A DNA stretch of 64,000 nucleotides. Origin: Laccaria trichodermophora. Taxonomy: Eukaryota; Basidiomycota; Agaricomycetes; Agaricales; Hydnangiaceae. Positions within the stretch are counted from its first letter, which is position 1. The number at the start of each line of letters is the position of its first letter. Of the stretch, positions 1 to 11,409 are shown one piece after another. The DNA lies in assembly GCA_018417955.1 (NCBI GenBank), contig JACTVC010000003.1:744001-808000 (forward strand), in the 5' to 3' direction. Under the pieces are notes generated by a model that saw only the letters and a list, made by a program, of their open reading frames with translations, did no database searches and was not told the origin of the DNA. A program made the position numbers and the translations under genes.

Positions 1-95
1 ACCACCAAGAACGAAGGAAACAGAAAGAAAAGAAAGAAAGGTAATCAACTCGTACACACAAAAAAAACCGGTGGGTAGGAGTGGAGTCAAGCTCA

Positions 96-2195
96 TCAAA
101 TCCCCCCATACGCATCCTCAGCATCATACATAGAATACACCGTGTTCGAGCGCTTCAAGCCGCTTCCATTGATTTTTTGTTTTTCCTGCTTCACAAGTGG
201 GGGCGGGGCAACACGCTCCTGATCAAAGCCCTTCTCCTGCGTAGGCGTAGCAACCCCAAAGCTCGACGCCAACGGGCTAGGAGTAGCAGGGAACCGAGGC
301 ATGAACCCGGGACTGGGGAACCCGCTCCCCAGAGGACTCAGTCCCAGATTCGAGTTGGTATCCCCGTGACCGTGATGGGGTGGAGGGGCAAACTCGTACC
401 CGCTGACGGAGACGCGGGACTCGACGAGAATTTCAGGGAGCATGGGTGGGGTCGAGTCGATCCGGTATCGTGAGGAGATGGTGTGCACTGGAGAGGGGGG
501 TACCGGGAACTCGAGGTCCACGGGGAAGTCGACCTCTTGGGAGAGGTCAGACTCCGCAGCGGATATAGGTCTCGTTTCGCCTTGTTGTTGGTTATTTTGC
601 AGTTGTTGGTTATAGGATGTGTTCGAGAGGCGGATGGTAGGGGTGCTAGGTGTTGAGTTTGGGTCTGCGAACGGGGATTGATGTTCGTTGTCTTCCTTAG
701 GAGGAGGGAGTGGAGGCAAGTCGCGATTCACAGCTGCTGCAGCTAGAGCAAACTCTGACTGGGCTGCTTCGGGTGTAGTCAACCCATTGGGAACTTCCGT
801 CTGTAATCGCCTAGAGATCTCCGCATATTGGGCTGCTTGGTAGGGAGAGACACTAGATCGACTGAGATCTACATAGTCGTCATTGTCTGGGATGGTAGTC
901 TCGCTGACGGGTACAGGCGGTGCGTTCTCTTGATGGGGATGGGGATTAGTCAAGGACGATTGGCGCGTAAGCACTGGATAGGTCGCAGTACTCCCAGATG
1001 ATAACTGCCTCGTCAAAGATCCCTGGTCACTGTACACCTGCTGCTCGTATTGCCCTGGCCCAGCAATAGGTGAAGGAATAGGGCCAAAGTGTGCCTTTGT
1101 GGGGGTTGCGAACGGATTTGGCAGAGGCTTGGGAGGAGGGGCGTTATAGTTCACAACTTGACCAGGAGCAAACGATGCATATTGGGTATTAGAGTTATAA
1201 TTGGGGTACTCTTCTCCTGCGTAAGCATAGACCCCAGCCACAGGAGCTTGAGTGGCATATTGAGCCCCGAACGTCGAAGCAGGGGAAGTCATATGGCGCT
1301 CAATCATGCTGGGAGGACGGGGATTGAATCCGCGCGCAATGGTATCCTCATGAGTAGGAGGATCCGACATCAACATAGCAGAGCGCCGGAACTCCTTTGC
1401 GTCAAAGGCATTCTCCTCGGCTTGCCGTTTCCGTTGACGACGCTAATCACCACAAAAAATAACATTTAAGCAATTGATTACCGGATCATCAAAAAAACTC
1501 ACAATGAAGAGGATCGCAAAGATGATGCCAGCAATGGCCAAAATGGCCGCTATGATCCCACCAGCTATCGCCCCACTGCTCGAGGCGCCAGTTTGTGCGA
1601 CCGCAGCAGCTGATGAGGTGACGGCAGCTTCCGCAGTGGTACGTGTGACTGACGTTGTCACCGGAGGTGTGTATGGTGCCGTCTTCACTGGCTTTGACGA
1701 AGACGATGTCTGAAGAACCTTAGAAGTCAGAAGCCATCCGTTGCAACCAATTAAGCTCAACATACCGTGGTCGGAGTAGTAGAGGTCGACGACGAAGTGG
1801 TCGTCGTAACAGTGGTAGTGGATGTAGATGTCACGCTGGATGATGTGGGAGTAGACGACGTAGAAGTCGTGCTGGTGGTGGTAGGGCTCGTAGCAGTCTG
1901 AGTGTTCGTTCCAATACCCGGGACTAAACAGCGAAACAGCCAGTCAGTTCATAGTTCACCAAAACAATGCAATCAAACAATGTCATCCTCCCCACAGAAA
2001 AACCTCTGAATACTCACATACAACATCCGTCGCCGCCGTCCCAAAAATATCAGAAAATGACGGAGGTTGCCTCGTTAACCATTCTTTTGGAGGCTTTCTA
2101 CGCTCCAACGCCAAATTCGAAGTGTCCGGGAACTTTGACTGGTATCTCTTTTTGATCAGGTTCGCCGCGCGTCGGTGAATGTGCGCGGCCGTCAT
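96..2195 (-). CDS. Ser/Thr-rich single-pass membrane protein
   Basis: Four exons join in phase: 2195-2018, 1923-1766, 1709-1503 and 1442-96, giving 629 aa. The N-terminal ~60 residues are basic and show no clear signal peptide. Next comes a Thr/Ser-rich mucin-like stalk (long runs of T and S), then a Gly/Ala/Ile-rich transmembrane helix (AGGIIAAILAIAGIIFAILF), and the fourth exon opens with a basic stop-transfer run RRQRKR. The ~440-residue cytoplasmic tail is rich in Pro, Ser and Gln and looks disordered; it ends in an acidic, aromatic patch. The layout resembles fungal wall-stress or sensor-like membrane proteins (Mid2/Wsc-like in shape only), but I see no Cys-rich WSC domain. Function is inferred from topology. 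The exon joins are well supported because every phase closes. Confidence 0.75.
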
Positions 2196-2817
2196 ATGTT
2201 GGGTTTACACGTAATGAGCGATGGAAAAAGAGTGTGGGTGCCAGGGATGGCAAAGAGGAGAGGAGAGAGAGAAGGAGGGAGAGAGAGGCAAGAAAAAGTA
2301 AGCTCAATACAAGAAACAGGCGACAGGCCAAGGTGGGAGAAAGAGGGTTACACAGGGTCACAATTCGTCACATCCGTTGCTATCACCAAGTTACATACAA
2401 GCCAGGGTCCAGATTCACAAGTTCCCCTGAAAAGACGACTCAAGCCTTCCATGATATCTGTCTTGCTGCTCATTCTCGCGCGAAATCGTTAGCCATTTGG
2501 ATAGTCGAATGTTATACCGGATGAATCCCTAATCTCCCGATGATCCCCTGTCAAACTGTGAACCAACTTTCAGCGCGTGAGGACATCTTTGCATGCCGTT
2601 GGAGAAGCATCGGCAGTCGTGATGTTCAGTTATTGATAGTATCTGGGACACCGTGAGTCTTTCATGCGCTTGCACTTGAAAATTCACCATTGGAGGAACG
2701 TTCATCACAGAAATATATTGCACACCGTACAACCAAGGTACGCAGCTAACCCTATGTAAACCCTTCTCATAAAATGTTCATACTTACAGGAGCTGTACTG
2801 CTAATGTCGACATACTC
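2196..2817. other. Intergenic, no gene seen
   Basis: This 622-bp gap lies between the start of one minus-strand gene and the 3' end of the next, so it holds the promoter of the first and the terminator of the second. A purine-rich tract (gagagagaaggaggg-type) sits near 2260-2290. The open frames here have no recognisable protein features. Confidence 0.5.
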
Positions 2818-4732
2818 CTACCGGGACTCCGCCTTGAACATCCACTTGTAGGGCGCAGTGCTCGCAGGGGTAAGCTTAGGTACAGCAATTCCATCCCTGC
2901 CGCTGATGGCCACAGCGGTCGGAGCCGACGTAGGCGATGAGCTTGCATCGATCGTTGAACTAGAAGACGCAGCAGCATTGGAAGAAGCGATGCTGGATGC
3001 AACAGCCGCAGCATCAATAGAGGAGGAAGCCACGGTGGTGCTCGAAGCCGACGTTGTTGACAGGGTTGTCGAGGCCGATGAGTCACTGGGACTGATGACT
3101 TCGACCTTGAGCGCGCCTGCAGATGTTGACGATGGAGAGGCACCGTCTGCCGTCGACGAACCGCTGGCAGCGCTCGCTGTGAGAGTTCCAGAAGATAATG
3201 TTGAGGACACTTGCTCATCGGTGGCACTCGTGACGTCGGCCGCGGAGAGAGACTGGGTCGAGGCGGATTCAGACGCTGTGTTTGTCACCGTGACTGTTGC
3301 GGTAGTCGTCATTGTTCCATTCGAAGTAGGGTCCTGGGTATCCTCGACCGTCACATCGTCTGGGACAAACTTGAGTACCACGTTCTGAGATCCGGTCAAC
3401 GCGGCATCTATCCTGCCAAAAGTTCCGGGAGTAGAACTTGCGGTAGCCGCGGAGGATGTGCCGTTCGAGGAAGCAGTGCTGTTGGACGACGTCGTTCCAT
3501 TGGAGGCGGCCGTACTGTTCCAGGAGTTATCATCGTTTGAAGGCGCAGACGGGGATGTTGCATTGTTTGGCCCTTCGTCTTCCAAGAGCGTCATTGGGCG
3601 GATAGCGCCAGTACGCTCATTATAAGCGAAAACTTGACTTCGGTGAGCGTCAGCCGTGGTTATGTTGTCGCAAGGTGTCATCTTCATGGGCTCGGCCTGT
3701 GCTGGATTAGGGTCATAGGTCGCGCAGTGTGGGACAGGAGTGCTCGAAGAGTTCGAAGAGACCATCGTCTGGAGGAAGACTGCCACGTCGGAATCCTCAC
3801 TGTTTTGCGAAGATGGAATCGAAGCCTTGGCCAGAGACAAAGCCGTCCGCTGCGTATCCGATGCATTCAATACATACTCATCGGTTGAAGTATCCATATA
3901 TAGGGCCGCAATCTCGCGATCGCTTGAGTTATAAACGGGGCTCTGCAATGTGCAATGCGTTCCGGTCAACCCTCGAAGCAAAATCATTCGACGATTACGC
4001 ACCATGATGAGGACTGTTCCTGGCACCGGCGCGGCTTGATCGTCTCTCCTGACTTTGAAGGTCGCCTGAGGCCCTATATGCTGATCGTCAAGAACGGCAA
4101 CCGACCGCCGCCCGTGTACGTGTGCATTGCCGCCTTTGACAATGATCTTTTCGCCGTGCGGCCAACTGTGATCGTGGTCTTCAACGTGTATATGCGCGTC
4201 CTTCCCTTTGACGATGACTTTTTCGAGCTCTCTGCCGTAGTTTGAGTGGCGATCTGGCCCGACCCAGATGCCGTGCTTGCTGTCAATAATGATCTTCCCG
4301 TATCCACGGTGACGTCTTGCTTCGACCGCTACGGAGTCGCGCTGTTGGATGTAAATAAGAAATCGACAAACAGAACCGGGATATATGCTCTCTAAAACGA
4401 AAAGAAACACAATCTATAAGTCGCCAACGGGAGATCAAAGAAGAGTGACGTACCACCTTGAACCTCCCACCATCAGACTTGTGCTTCTCGCCCGCGGAAG
4501 CGCTAGTCTTCTTGGCTCCTTTCTTAGCTGCGGCTGACTTGGACTTCCTCAACGCGGCGGCAGGCAAGGGTACGGTTGGCTGTTTCTGATGATGAACAGA
4601 CGTCGTGGCTTCCTTCGCTTCAGAATGGCGGGGATTAACGGCGATGGCGACGGTTGACACTGGGGACAAAGTGACAGCAGCGAGACTGCAGAAGGTTGCG
4701 AGAATGGCAAAACGGGGATTGAGTGCGAGCAT
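2818..4732 (-). CDS. Secreted Ser/Ala/Thr-rich protein
   Basis: Two exons, 4732-4454 and 4341-2818, join in phase 0 for 600 aa. The chosen ATG gives a good signal peptide (MLALNPRFAILATFCSLAAV...). A Lys-rich stretch (SKSAAAKKGAKKTSA) follows. Residues ~95-160 hold two His-rich segments (HIHVEDHDHSWPHG and GGNAHVHGRR), possibly metal-binding. The second half is a low-complexity Ser/Ala/Thr/Asn region with many N-x-S/T sites and no hydrophobic tail for a GPI anchor. No catalytic domain is recognised. It could be a wall-associated or extracellular glycoprotein; this rests on composition and the leader only. Confidence 0.7.
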
Positions 4733-5107
4733 GTTTATAATAAGGGATTTGAACGTAAAAAGGGGGGTATGATTCAATGCTAAATGAGAGGCGAGTCCGG
4801 TCGCGAGGTGTGATTAAAGAAGACGAGGTGTTGAATAAAAGTTGCAAAATGATCACCAGGATCGGGGGATGATGAAAGTGGGAAGAAAGAAAGAATTGGG
4901 GAGAAGAAACAACGGGCGGGGTACTTATACCTGCTGGATGTTTTGACAGCTTTGTTTTTCGACGATCTGGAAAGAGAGTCAGCCTCTTCGCTATGATGAC
5001 CTAAATTAGTTGCAGGTGACACGTGACCGCGTTTTGCATTGGACACGCGTGCCATCTTCGCCTTGACGTCTTCATGTTTTGTTGCAAATTCATACAATAC
5101 AATACAA
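4733..5107. other. Promoter region of the secreted Ser-rich gene
   Basis: A 375-bp gap between two minus-strand genes. It contains a pyrimidine-rich minus-strand stretch (CTTTCTTCCCACTTTC-like) typical of fungal core promoters. The antisense and sense open frames here look like chance frames. Confidence 0.4.
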
Positions 5108-6841
5108 CTATCTCTTCCTAAAAAATTGCTCTTCCAATGTTTTCTCATCCGGGCCCTCCCTCATCTTCACCCCCTCAAGCCCCTTACCAGTCTTTACAAA
5201 ATCCAGCACAGCTCCGACAGGTGTAACATAGGTAAGATCGAACTCGCACTTCCTATCACCCGCACCGCACGCCACAATCCCGCCAACCCTTCCTACAGCA
5301 TCAACAACCACCGCCCCCGAATCACCCACCTTCCCAAACGTAGTACGCAGGTGATCATAGCTGTTATTCCGTAACTTCGCCTTCGGTATAGGCAGAATAG
5401 GCCACTGCTTGGAAACCCGCCCTTTATCATCACGGGTGTAGGAAAAAATGCTATTCGCGTGACCGATCTTGAAACCCGAGGTGGCACCTCGCATAAGGAC
5501 GGCGATGCATGGATTGCCGTCTTCATCGTAATCAACAGGATTGCGCATCTCCTCGTCCGGAACGATCCCCCTTAGACCCAACTGGCGGGAGAAAAGGGTG
5601 AAAAATGGGTGCACGTTCTTGGGGTTGCGCGGCATCATCAACGTAAGATCAATACGGCTGTACTCGCCCCCCAAGTCTATCATATTCCCCGGAAAACTGG
5701 CTGGGTCCACCTTGTCCGGATCGACAGCAATAACAGCAGCATCTCGAGCATACCCCGAAGTAGAATCCACGTCCATGGGCGGAGAGTAGATCACATGCCC
5801 TAAGACACGATTGTCTTCAGTCGCCCAATGCTGCAAGACCTCCACACGATGATCCGTCAACAGGTCTGCCGCCTTCTCCGCTTGTTCCCCCTCCTTCTGC
5901 GTGGCCTTCCGTCTTTTCTCCGCCTGCTCACCAGTTTCGTTCAGCAAACTCGCAAGGCGCCTTTTCGAGTCGTCGATGCTGCTATCTCCCAGCCAGATCG
6001 CCTTCTCAACAGCTGCAACGTGTTTCTTGAACGACGCGTCGTTGAGCACCAGAACGTCGCACGGCTTCCTCTCCTCTCTCTCCTCCTTGCGCTCAAAGCC
6101 TTCATCGTCATCTAAATCAGGGAGAACAACATGCCGCGCAGTGACAAGCAACAACCTCCCCCCATCGCCCTCTCCCTCACCTTTCTCATTGAGGAAAAAC
6201 CCTGCAGTACCCTCCACCCCCTGCGTATCCCTCCCACAAATCGGTATCCCAAGCGTATGTGCAAGCGTCTCCATAACCTCCAACGTCTTCTCATTATCCT
6301 CGCGACATGCCGCAGGCTCAAACAACCTCGGCCTAGCATCAGCCGCCTTCACGACGCTCGACGCCCGTATCTCAACATCCACATCCTCAATCCCATAATC
6401 ATCCACCAAAACCCTCTGACACCTCAACGCAACATCTATACCCCTCTCATACGACAACGACTCTGGAACAACACCAATCCACAAAACAACGCTACTCCTC
6501 AGATCCTTCCATCTCTCGACAGCCGCTATCCGAACGACGTCCGTGCTCGTCCAATCTACCTGTTTTTCATCAAGCAGAGCGTGGATCTTACGAGCTAGCC
6601 CGTCCTCCCAGTCATTTTGGATCTTGTGCTCGCCTACGATGCGGATCTCCTTAGTTTCAGGGTGATCTGGGTAGCCTGCGTCAAAGCTTGGGAGGAGCTC
6701 AAACAGAACGCTGCCGGTGCGTGCGATTAATTTTGGGCGGGAGGGCAGGCCATAATACCACACTTTGGCTTCCGTCTCGGAGACGGGAGGGAGGTTGGGG
6801 GAGGTCAAGAGCAGTGAGTGAGGTCCTGTGGTGTTAGACAT
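5108..6841 (-). CDS. Trypsin-fold (S1-like) serine protease homologue
   Basis: A single uninterrupted frame of 577 aa from the first ATG. The C-terminal two thirds carry the marks of a chymotrypsin-like fold: TARHVV with the histidine near residue 236, a YARDAAVI aspartate near 363, and GKVGDSGAVVV with the GDSG serine near 515. These are in triad order H-D-S. A long acidic/basic insert (EREERKP...EGEQAEKAADLL) separates H from D. No signal peptide is seen, so the product is probably intracellular. The N-terminal ~200 residues match nothing I know. Many Agaricomycete hypothetical proteins have this layout; the protease activity is inferred. Confidence 0.7.
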   Translation of the reverse strand: MSNTTGPHSLLLTSPNLPPVSETEAKVWYYGLPSRPKLIARTGSVLFELLPSFDAGYPDHPETKEIRIVGEHKIQNDWEDGLARKIHALLDEKQVDWTSTDVVRIAAVERWKDLRSSVVLWIGVVPESLSYERGIDVALRCQRVLVDDYGIEDVDVEIRASSVVKAADARPRLFEPAACREDNEKTLEVMETLAHTLGIPICGRDTQGVEGTAGFFLNEKGEGEGDGGRLLLVTARHVVLPDLDDDEGFERKEEREERKPCDVLVLNDASFKKHVAAVEKAIWLGDSSIDDSKRRLASLLNETGEQAEKRRKATQKEGEQAEKAADLLTDHRVEVLQHWATEDNRVLGHVIYSPPMDVDSTSGYARDAAVIAVDPDKVDPASFPGNMIDLGGEYSRIDLTLMMPRNPKNVHPFFTLFSRQLGLRGIVPDEEMRNPVDYDEDGNPCIAVLMRGATSGFKIGHANSIFSYTRDDKGRVSKQWPILPIPKAKLRNNSYDHLRTTFGKVGDSGAVVVDAVGRVGGIVACGAGDRKCEFDLTYVTPVGAVLDFVKTGKGLEGVKMREGPDEKTLEEQFFRKR

Positions 6842-8002
6842 GGCTGCTAAACAGAGAATGGGCAATAATTTACATTTGTCTCCTTTCCGCGACAATGACT
6901 CTCTTTGAGTGCTTCAACTGTCTATCCAAAGATCGTTGTGGAATGTCATCTAGATTGGAGTTGGCTAGGCCTAGTACACGGCGCGTACGTGGTATATTCA
7001 ATCATTGTATCAATTCCTCAGGCTGACATCTCATCTCTACGTCCTTTGAGAACGCGATAAAGGCGGGCGCGGCCACAACTCGTTCGGATAACGAATCGGG
7101 CATTTATTTCACTCTTTATCGATTCACAGCACGATGTGGTTTGCAACAGTGTACGCTACGTCGCTACTCAACTCAGCATTGTTCTCGACCCACCGTGTCA
7201 CTGTCACCACCGCTTTTCCTGTTCCGATCTTTCAGTAACGGCATTTTAATAGACACCTCTCATCTATGTGCTTTACTTATCTTCAAGTTCAATGTGTGCC
7301 GGGACGACTACTTGGTACATTTGACCCAAAATGGTTGTGGGAGCGCTTCTGGCAACCTGTCTATTAAGTATCCCATGATCATCCAAATCCCATCAAAACT
7401 TGGTTGACTTTTACCCAACACTGTCTGCGTTTCCCTTTTCCCTTCGCATCCCCTCCAAATCCCCTCAGACAACCCAACTTAGCAGCTTATTAACATGGCC
7501 AACAAGGTGAAAACCGAAAGAAAAGTAAGGCGACTTTGGTCAACCTAAAGATCAGTCGAGAAAGCAAAGCGAAGGCTCTCGCATCTTCAACGGTGGGCAA
7601 GTAATTAATATTTTTCTTTTACACTGGTTAATCCTATCTATCCAGAGAACTCGAACAGCTCAAACGTCGATGATGTCGATGTCGCTGTCCCTCCAACCCA
7701 AGGTGCTGTTTCTCATATCATATCATCTTTTACTCTTTCATCCATACTTAGTCCCTCAATAGTCTCACCTAGCTAACGGCGGCCCTGTCCATTCAACTGC
7801 TGACGAGACGCGACGGGAAAGAAGAAATCAAGCCAAACTTGTCGTCGAGGCTGGTGTCGGCTTTACTGCTCAGGCGCGCGATCGTTTGCGTCTGCCATAT
7901 AGCTGAAGACACTCAAGCTTGTTTGGTGCTTGTTTGTGGAGGTCAGCCCGAGACAGAAGAACTCCTATTTGCGTCTTTCACATCCTACCACTACTCCCTA
8001 CC
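6842..8002. other. Intergenic with possible upstream exons of the HELAH gene
   Basis: An ATG at 7495 could start short exons reading into 7800-7890, where one frame is protein-like (ADETRRERRNQAKLVVEAG). I could not find a phase-consistent splice from there into the frame starting at 8003, so these exons are noted but not annotated. The rest is promoter-like sequence between divergent genes. Confidence 0.35.
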
Positions 8003-8976
8003 ATGCCTTTCCGCTTGATCCTCGCAAAAGATGGTCATTTCGAAGAAGACGTCACGCTTTCGGGGCGATACATGCCCATTGTAATGCTCACACAGACAGT
8101 TCGCGAGGCCCTTTGCCAACATGCAGGTCTTAGGCAACCTTTCCTCAACCTCCTCCATCACACATACAAGAACCCGAACGCCAAAGCAAAGCTCGAAGAG
8201 GCTCGTTGCCGACGTCCCGACGACGCTGATATTCGTTACTTCTTCAGGCATCACTTCCCGAATGTACGATTGGTAGGGGGTGCGGGCCATAAAAACGTCG
8301 GCGATCACGATGCCTGCGACGACAATGTACAAATTGCGTATCGGCTTGCACGATGCCTAACGCTGTCAGCGGTGAGGAGTGCTTCTTCTTCTTACAATTT
8401 AGTGTTCGTTACTAATTCTTCATGCAGAAGGCTAAATCGTACAACAAACGAATTGACCCTTCACAGATCATCGCCTCCTATATCGCCGTCCTTTTGCACG
8501 AGCTCGCCCACAGCCTTTTGATCTGGTGGTCACGAGGGGACTGCCGAACGCCTGATTTTGGTCCACTCCTAAGAGAATCAGGACAGTTTGTCGAGGAGGC
8601 TTTTCTGGGTGGGGTCTTAGAAGGCTGGTGGGCCAAACATCAAGCAGGGCACTTCAAGTGTCTGAGAAAATTGGTCATCGAAACACGGTCTGGCTTTTTT
8701 CTGGAACTGGGTAAGTCAATCCAATATCTAATTCGTTGGCTTTGGTTCAAGTGGTCTTTAGATGAATACTCCGCAACCGCTTTCTATCAGCGCTTCAACA
8801 CGTCGCCTACCTCTATTCCACTTATTCATGCAATATCTATGAGAACGGCTCTCCTACCGAACCCCGCAAGGACGAGTCGAACCAAGATCAATCGTCTTAT
8901 TGTTGATACAAGCCATATAGGGCGCGAGATAGTGCGATGTTCCATTGGCGGAAACGACACAATTTTATTGGTTTGA
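8003..8976 (+). CDS. HELAH zincin-like protein, uncharacterised
   Basis: The first exon from ATG 8003 ends before GTGAGG and joins AAGGCT after CATGCAG (about 8427) in phase 0. The second part carries LLHELAHSLLIWWSRG, an HExxH zinc-peptidase motif, followed about 25 residues later by ESGQFVEEAFLGG, a possible third zinc ligand (Glu). A 51-nt possible intron (GTAAGT...TTTAG, about 8713-8763) is in frame and may or may not be removed. The protein ends at TGA 8974-8976. No signal peptide is seen. True upstream exons may exist. Metallopeptidase activity is inferred from the motif only. Confidence 0.6.
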
Positions 8977-10190
8977 AGGTACCTTCGAGTAGATTCCCTC
9001 TGCTTTATTTATAGTTTTCCATTTCGAAGAACATCATGCTACATGTAGTAAACTCCTTAAGTAGCTCAAGCTATACAGGGCTTTCGGGGTGAAAATTTTG
9101 CACATAATTGGACATACAGTAGGGGTGTGCCCCTGGCAAGCTGTGATCTGCACTGGAGGCACGGCTGAGCGTTGACGAGCCGCGCCGTAGGTGCATGTCT
9201 AAACCAAGGGGGTAGCGGAACGTGGATCCCGAACACTGGCTGGGAGGGGGGGGGATCTGGCCGAAGGCCGAAAAAAAAATAGTGACCTGATATATTTTTG
9301 GCGCAGCATAGCATCTCGTCCATCCCCGCACGTCGCCAGACGCTCTTTCCAAGGCTCTTTCTCAAACTCCAACTTTCCTTCGGATTCCTTCCACGGAATC
9401 CGGGTATGAGGTCTCTCCAAGCTAGGCAAGAGCCATCCAGCTACTTACGACGTCTGCGACGGTGAAGGGAGTGTAGGCCATCGGAGCGCCCATGACGGTC
9501 AGTGACGGGTTGTATATGCGGGGAACCAGCCATTTTACTCATCAAAAAGGCCGCATTCAGACCGAATTCGAGGCTCCAAATGAACTTCTCAAGAAAGAAG
9601 TATATTCAAGGCTCTTGTTGACAAAAGCGGAGACAAAGCCATACGCCATCCGAGTCGCTGTAGTACTTCGTTTGATTTCACACGTAAATAGTCGACAATT
9701 TGTCGTTTACTTCTCACATAAGCATGTGCCTCCGTATAGAGCATCTTTGAAGTTTGTAAGTTGATACCGGGTAGACTGAGGCTTTAGGTGCAGGATTTTT
9801 GAAAAGTCAGGACTGTAGGACAAAAAAAAACATTCAATAAAATATCGGAACTCGGAAAAACATACCTTATATAGTAGGAGGGGGAGGGGGGGAGGTCAAC
9901 CAGATCCACGAGAAAAAAATAGGGAGTGTTGGTACATTTTCCACGTTCCGCCACCCCCTTGGTCTAAACCGTGTAGAAAAAAAGTGGAGGAAGGAGAGTC
10001 AGAAAGCAAGAGTAGGCCTACGAATAACCACTGCACCAAACCAACACCAAACGGGGCATTTATTTCGTCAAGCACATTATCCACCCACAACCCATCATCT
10101 TTCCTTTTTCCAAGGAAAGTGAGAAGGGAGGGAGAGCTGCGCCATTCCATTCGTAACTTTGGATATCATTGGTATATCAAAATGCTCATC
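8977..10190. other. Intergenic, no supported gene
   Basis: About 1.2 kb lie between convergent genes. On the minus strand at 9490-9290 a frame reads MGAPMAYTPFTVADV before a GTAAGT donor, and downstream frames look mildly protein-like, but they do not close into a gene. The sequence holds homopolymer A and G runs (9250-9285, 9830, 9880-9895). Confidence 0.35.
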
Positions 10191-11133
10191 TCAAATCTCC
10201 TCATCCTCCAAATCAAGTTCCTCAACAGGATAATCCCCAACCTTGACCTTTTCCGGACGCACAAAAGCACCATAATTCTGTCGACAAGTGAAATACCGCT
10301 CTCCTTGTACCCTTCGTCGACCTCAAATCAGCCTTGCAAAAAAAACGAGAAAGGAAGAACTCACGATCCATCATTCTTCCCCATAGGTTCATCATACTCA
10401 ACACCCACCCAAACGCCCTTCCCATCACCAAACTTGGTAGGACCTACAAAACGCACGACTCCGCGTTTATGTAGGCCTTCTTCGTGTGACTCGACTTCGC
10501 ATCGGGAGCCGAGCGGAATGTCAACGGTCGTTTGGAGTTTTGATGCTTCGGAGGCAGAGGGAGGAGGAGGAGGGGCGAATCGCCCGACTTTGTGCAGCTG
10601 TTTGTACGCCAGAACCGTGTCTGTTTCATTTCGATAGCGTGAATGACTGGGAGAGGGGAGATGAGGGGGAGATCGGGAAGGTACCTGATCGTTTCGCATA
10701 CTCCGCCTCACTCAACTCAAATTTCTCAACCTGCGACACGTCCGATAATTGACCCGTTAACGAGGATGAGGGGTTCGTGTCTTCCACCTTCAAAATATAT
10801 ACTTCATTTCGTATCCATCCGATGAGAAAGAAAGATGATTGGCGAACCTTGATAACCTGCCAATCTCTCAACCCATAAAACCCAAGCTGCTTCGAGTCAT
10901 CTGAAAGCTGAGCGACGGGCGTCGAGTCCGCTTCGGAGTTGAAGAGGTTGAGGCGTTGGTTGGCGGCTGGTATACCTGTTATTGGTTCAAGTTTGATCTG
11001 TGTTATATGGTTAACTTGGGGAACAAGGGTGAGTGAGGGATGTAGTAACCTTGAGTTGCTCGACAGTTATATGTGGGTCTATACGTCGCTCCGAATGCGT
11101 GTCTGGTGAAGTCACCCAGATGTTGAGCACCAT
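10191..11133 (-). CDS. Tubulin-folding cofactor B (CAP-Gly)
   Basis: Five exons join with all phases closing: 11133-11050, 10997-10848, 10787-10685, 10620-10365 and 10311-10191, for 237 aa, close to the usual ~240. The N-terminal half is a ubiquitin-like domain ([26 protein letters not shown]). A linker leads to the CAP-Gly domain with [27 protein letters not shown] and GKNDGS. The tail is the family hallmark: [17 protein letters not shown] and an acidic end, [18 protein letters not shown] binds alpha-tubulin during folding and, with TBCE, in dimer dissociation in the cytoplasm. This is the homologue of yeast ALF1 and human TBCB. Identification is firm. Confidence 0.95.
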
Positions 11134-11409
11134 GATGGAGAGAGGGAGATCTAATTTAGATGACGACGCTCCGACGAGCAAAGAACGTCTATGTAATCTA
11201 ATCTTAAAGTACCAAAAACATATAGAATTTATCGTACGTACTATAACGCTTCCAATAATCACGAATTGCAAGATATTTAGCAGGTAAGGAAGGGCGTAGT
11301 GTAGCGCAATAAAAAATAAAAAAAACATCTCATCACTTTCGAAATCGAAAATCAACCATGCATCAGCCTCAAAAGAAATCCATCATCACCCAGAGAACAA
11401 ATGACGAGC

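Noticed and set aside
2858..3388. Long plus-strand frame opposite the Ser-rich gene
   Set aside because: It is the shadow of a low-complexity Ser/Ala/Thr coding region on the minus strand, which has the leader and spliced frame.
4780..5148. 123-codon minus-strand frame upstream of the secreted Ser-rich gene
   Set aside because: No domain, leader or partner exon; it overlaps the expected promoter.
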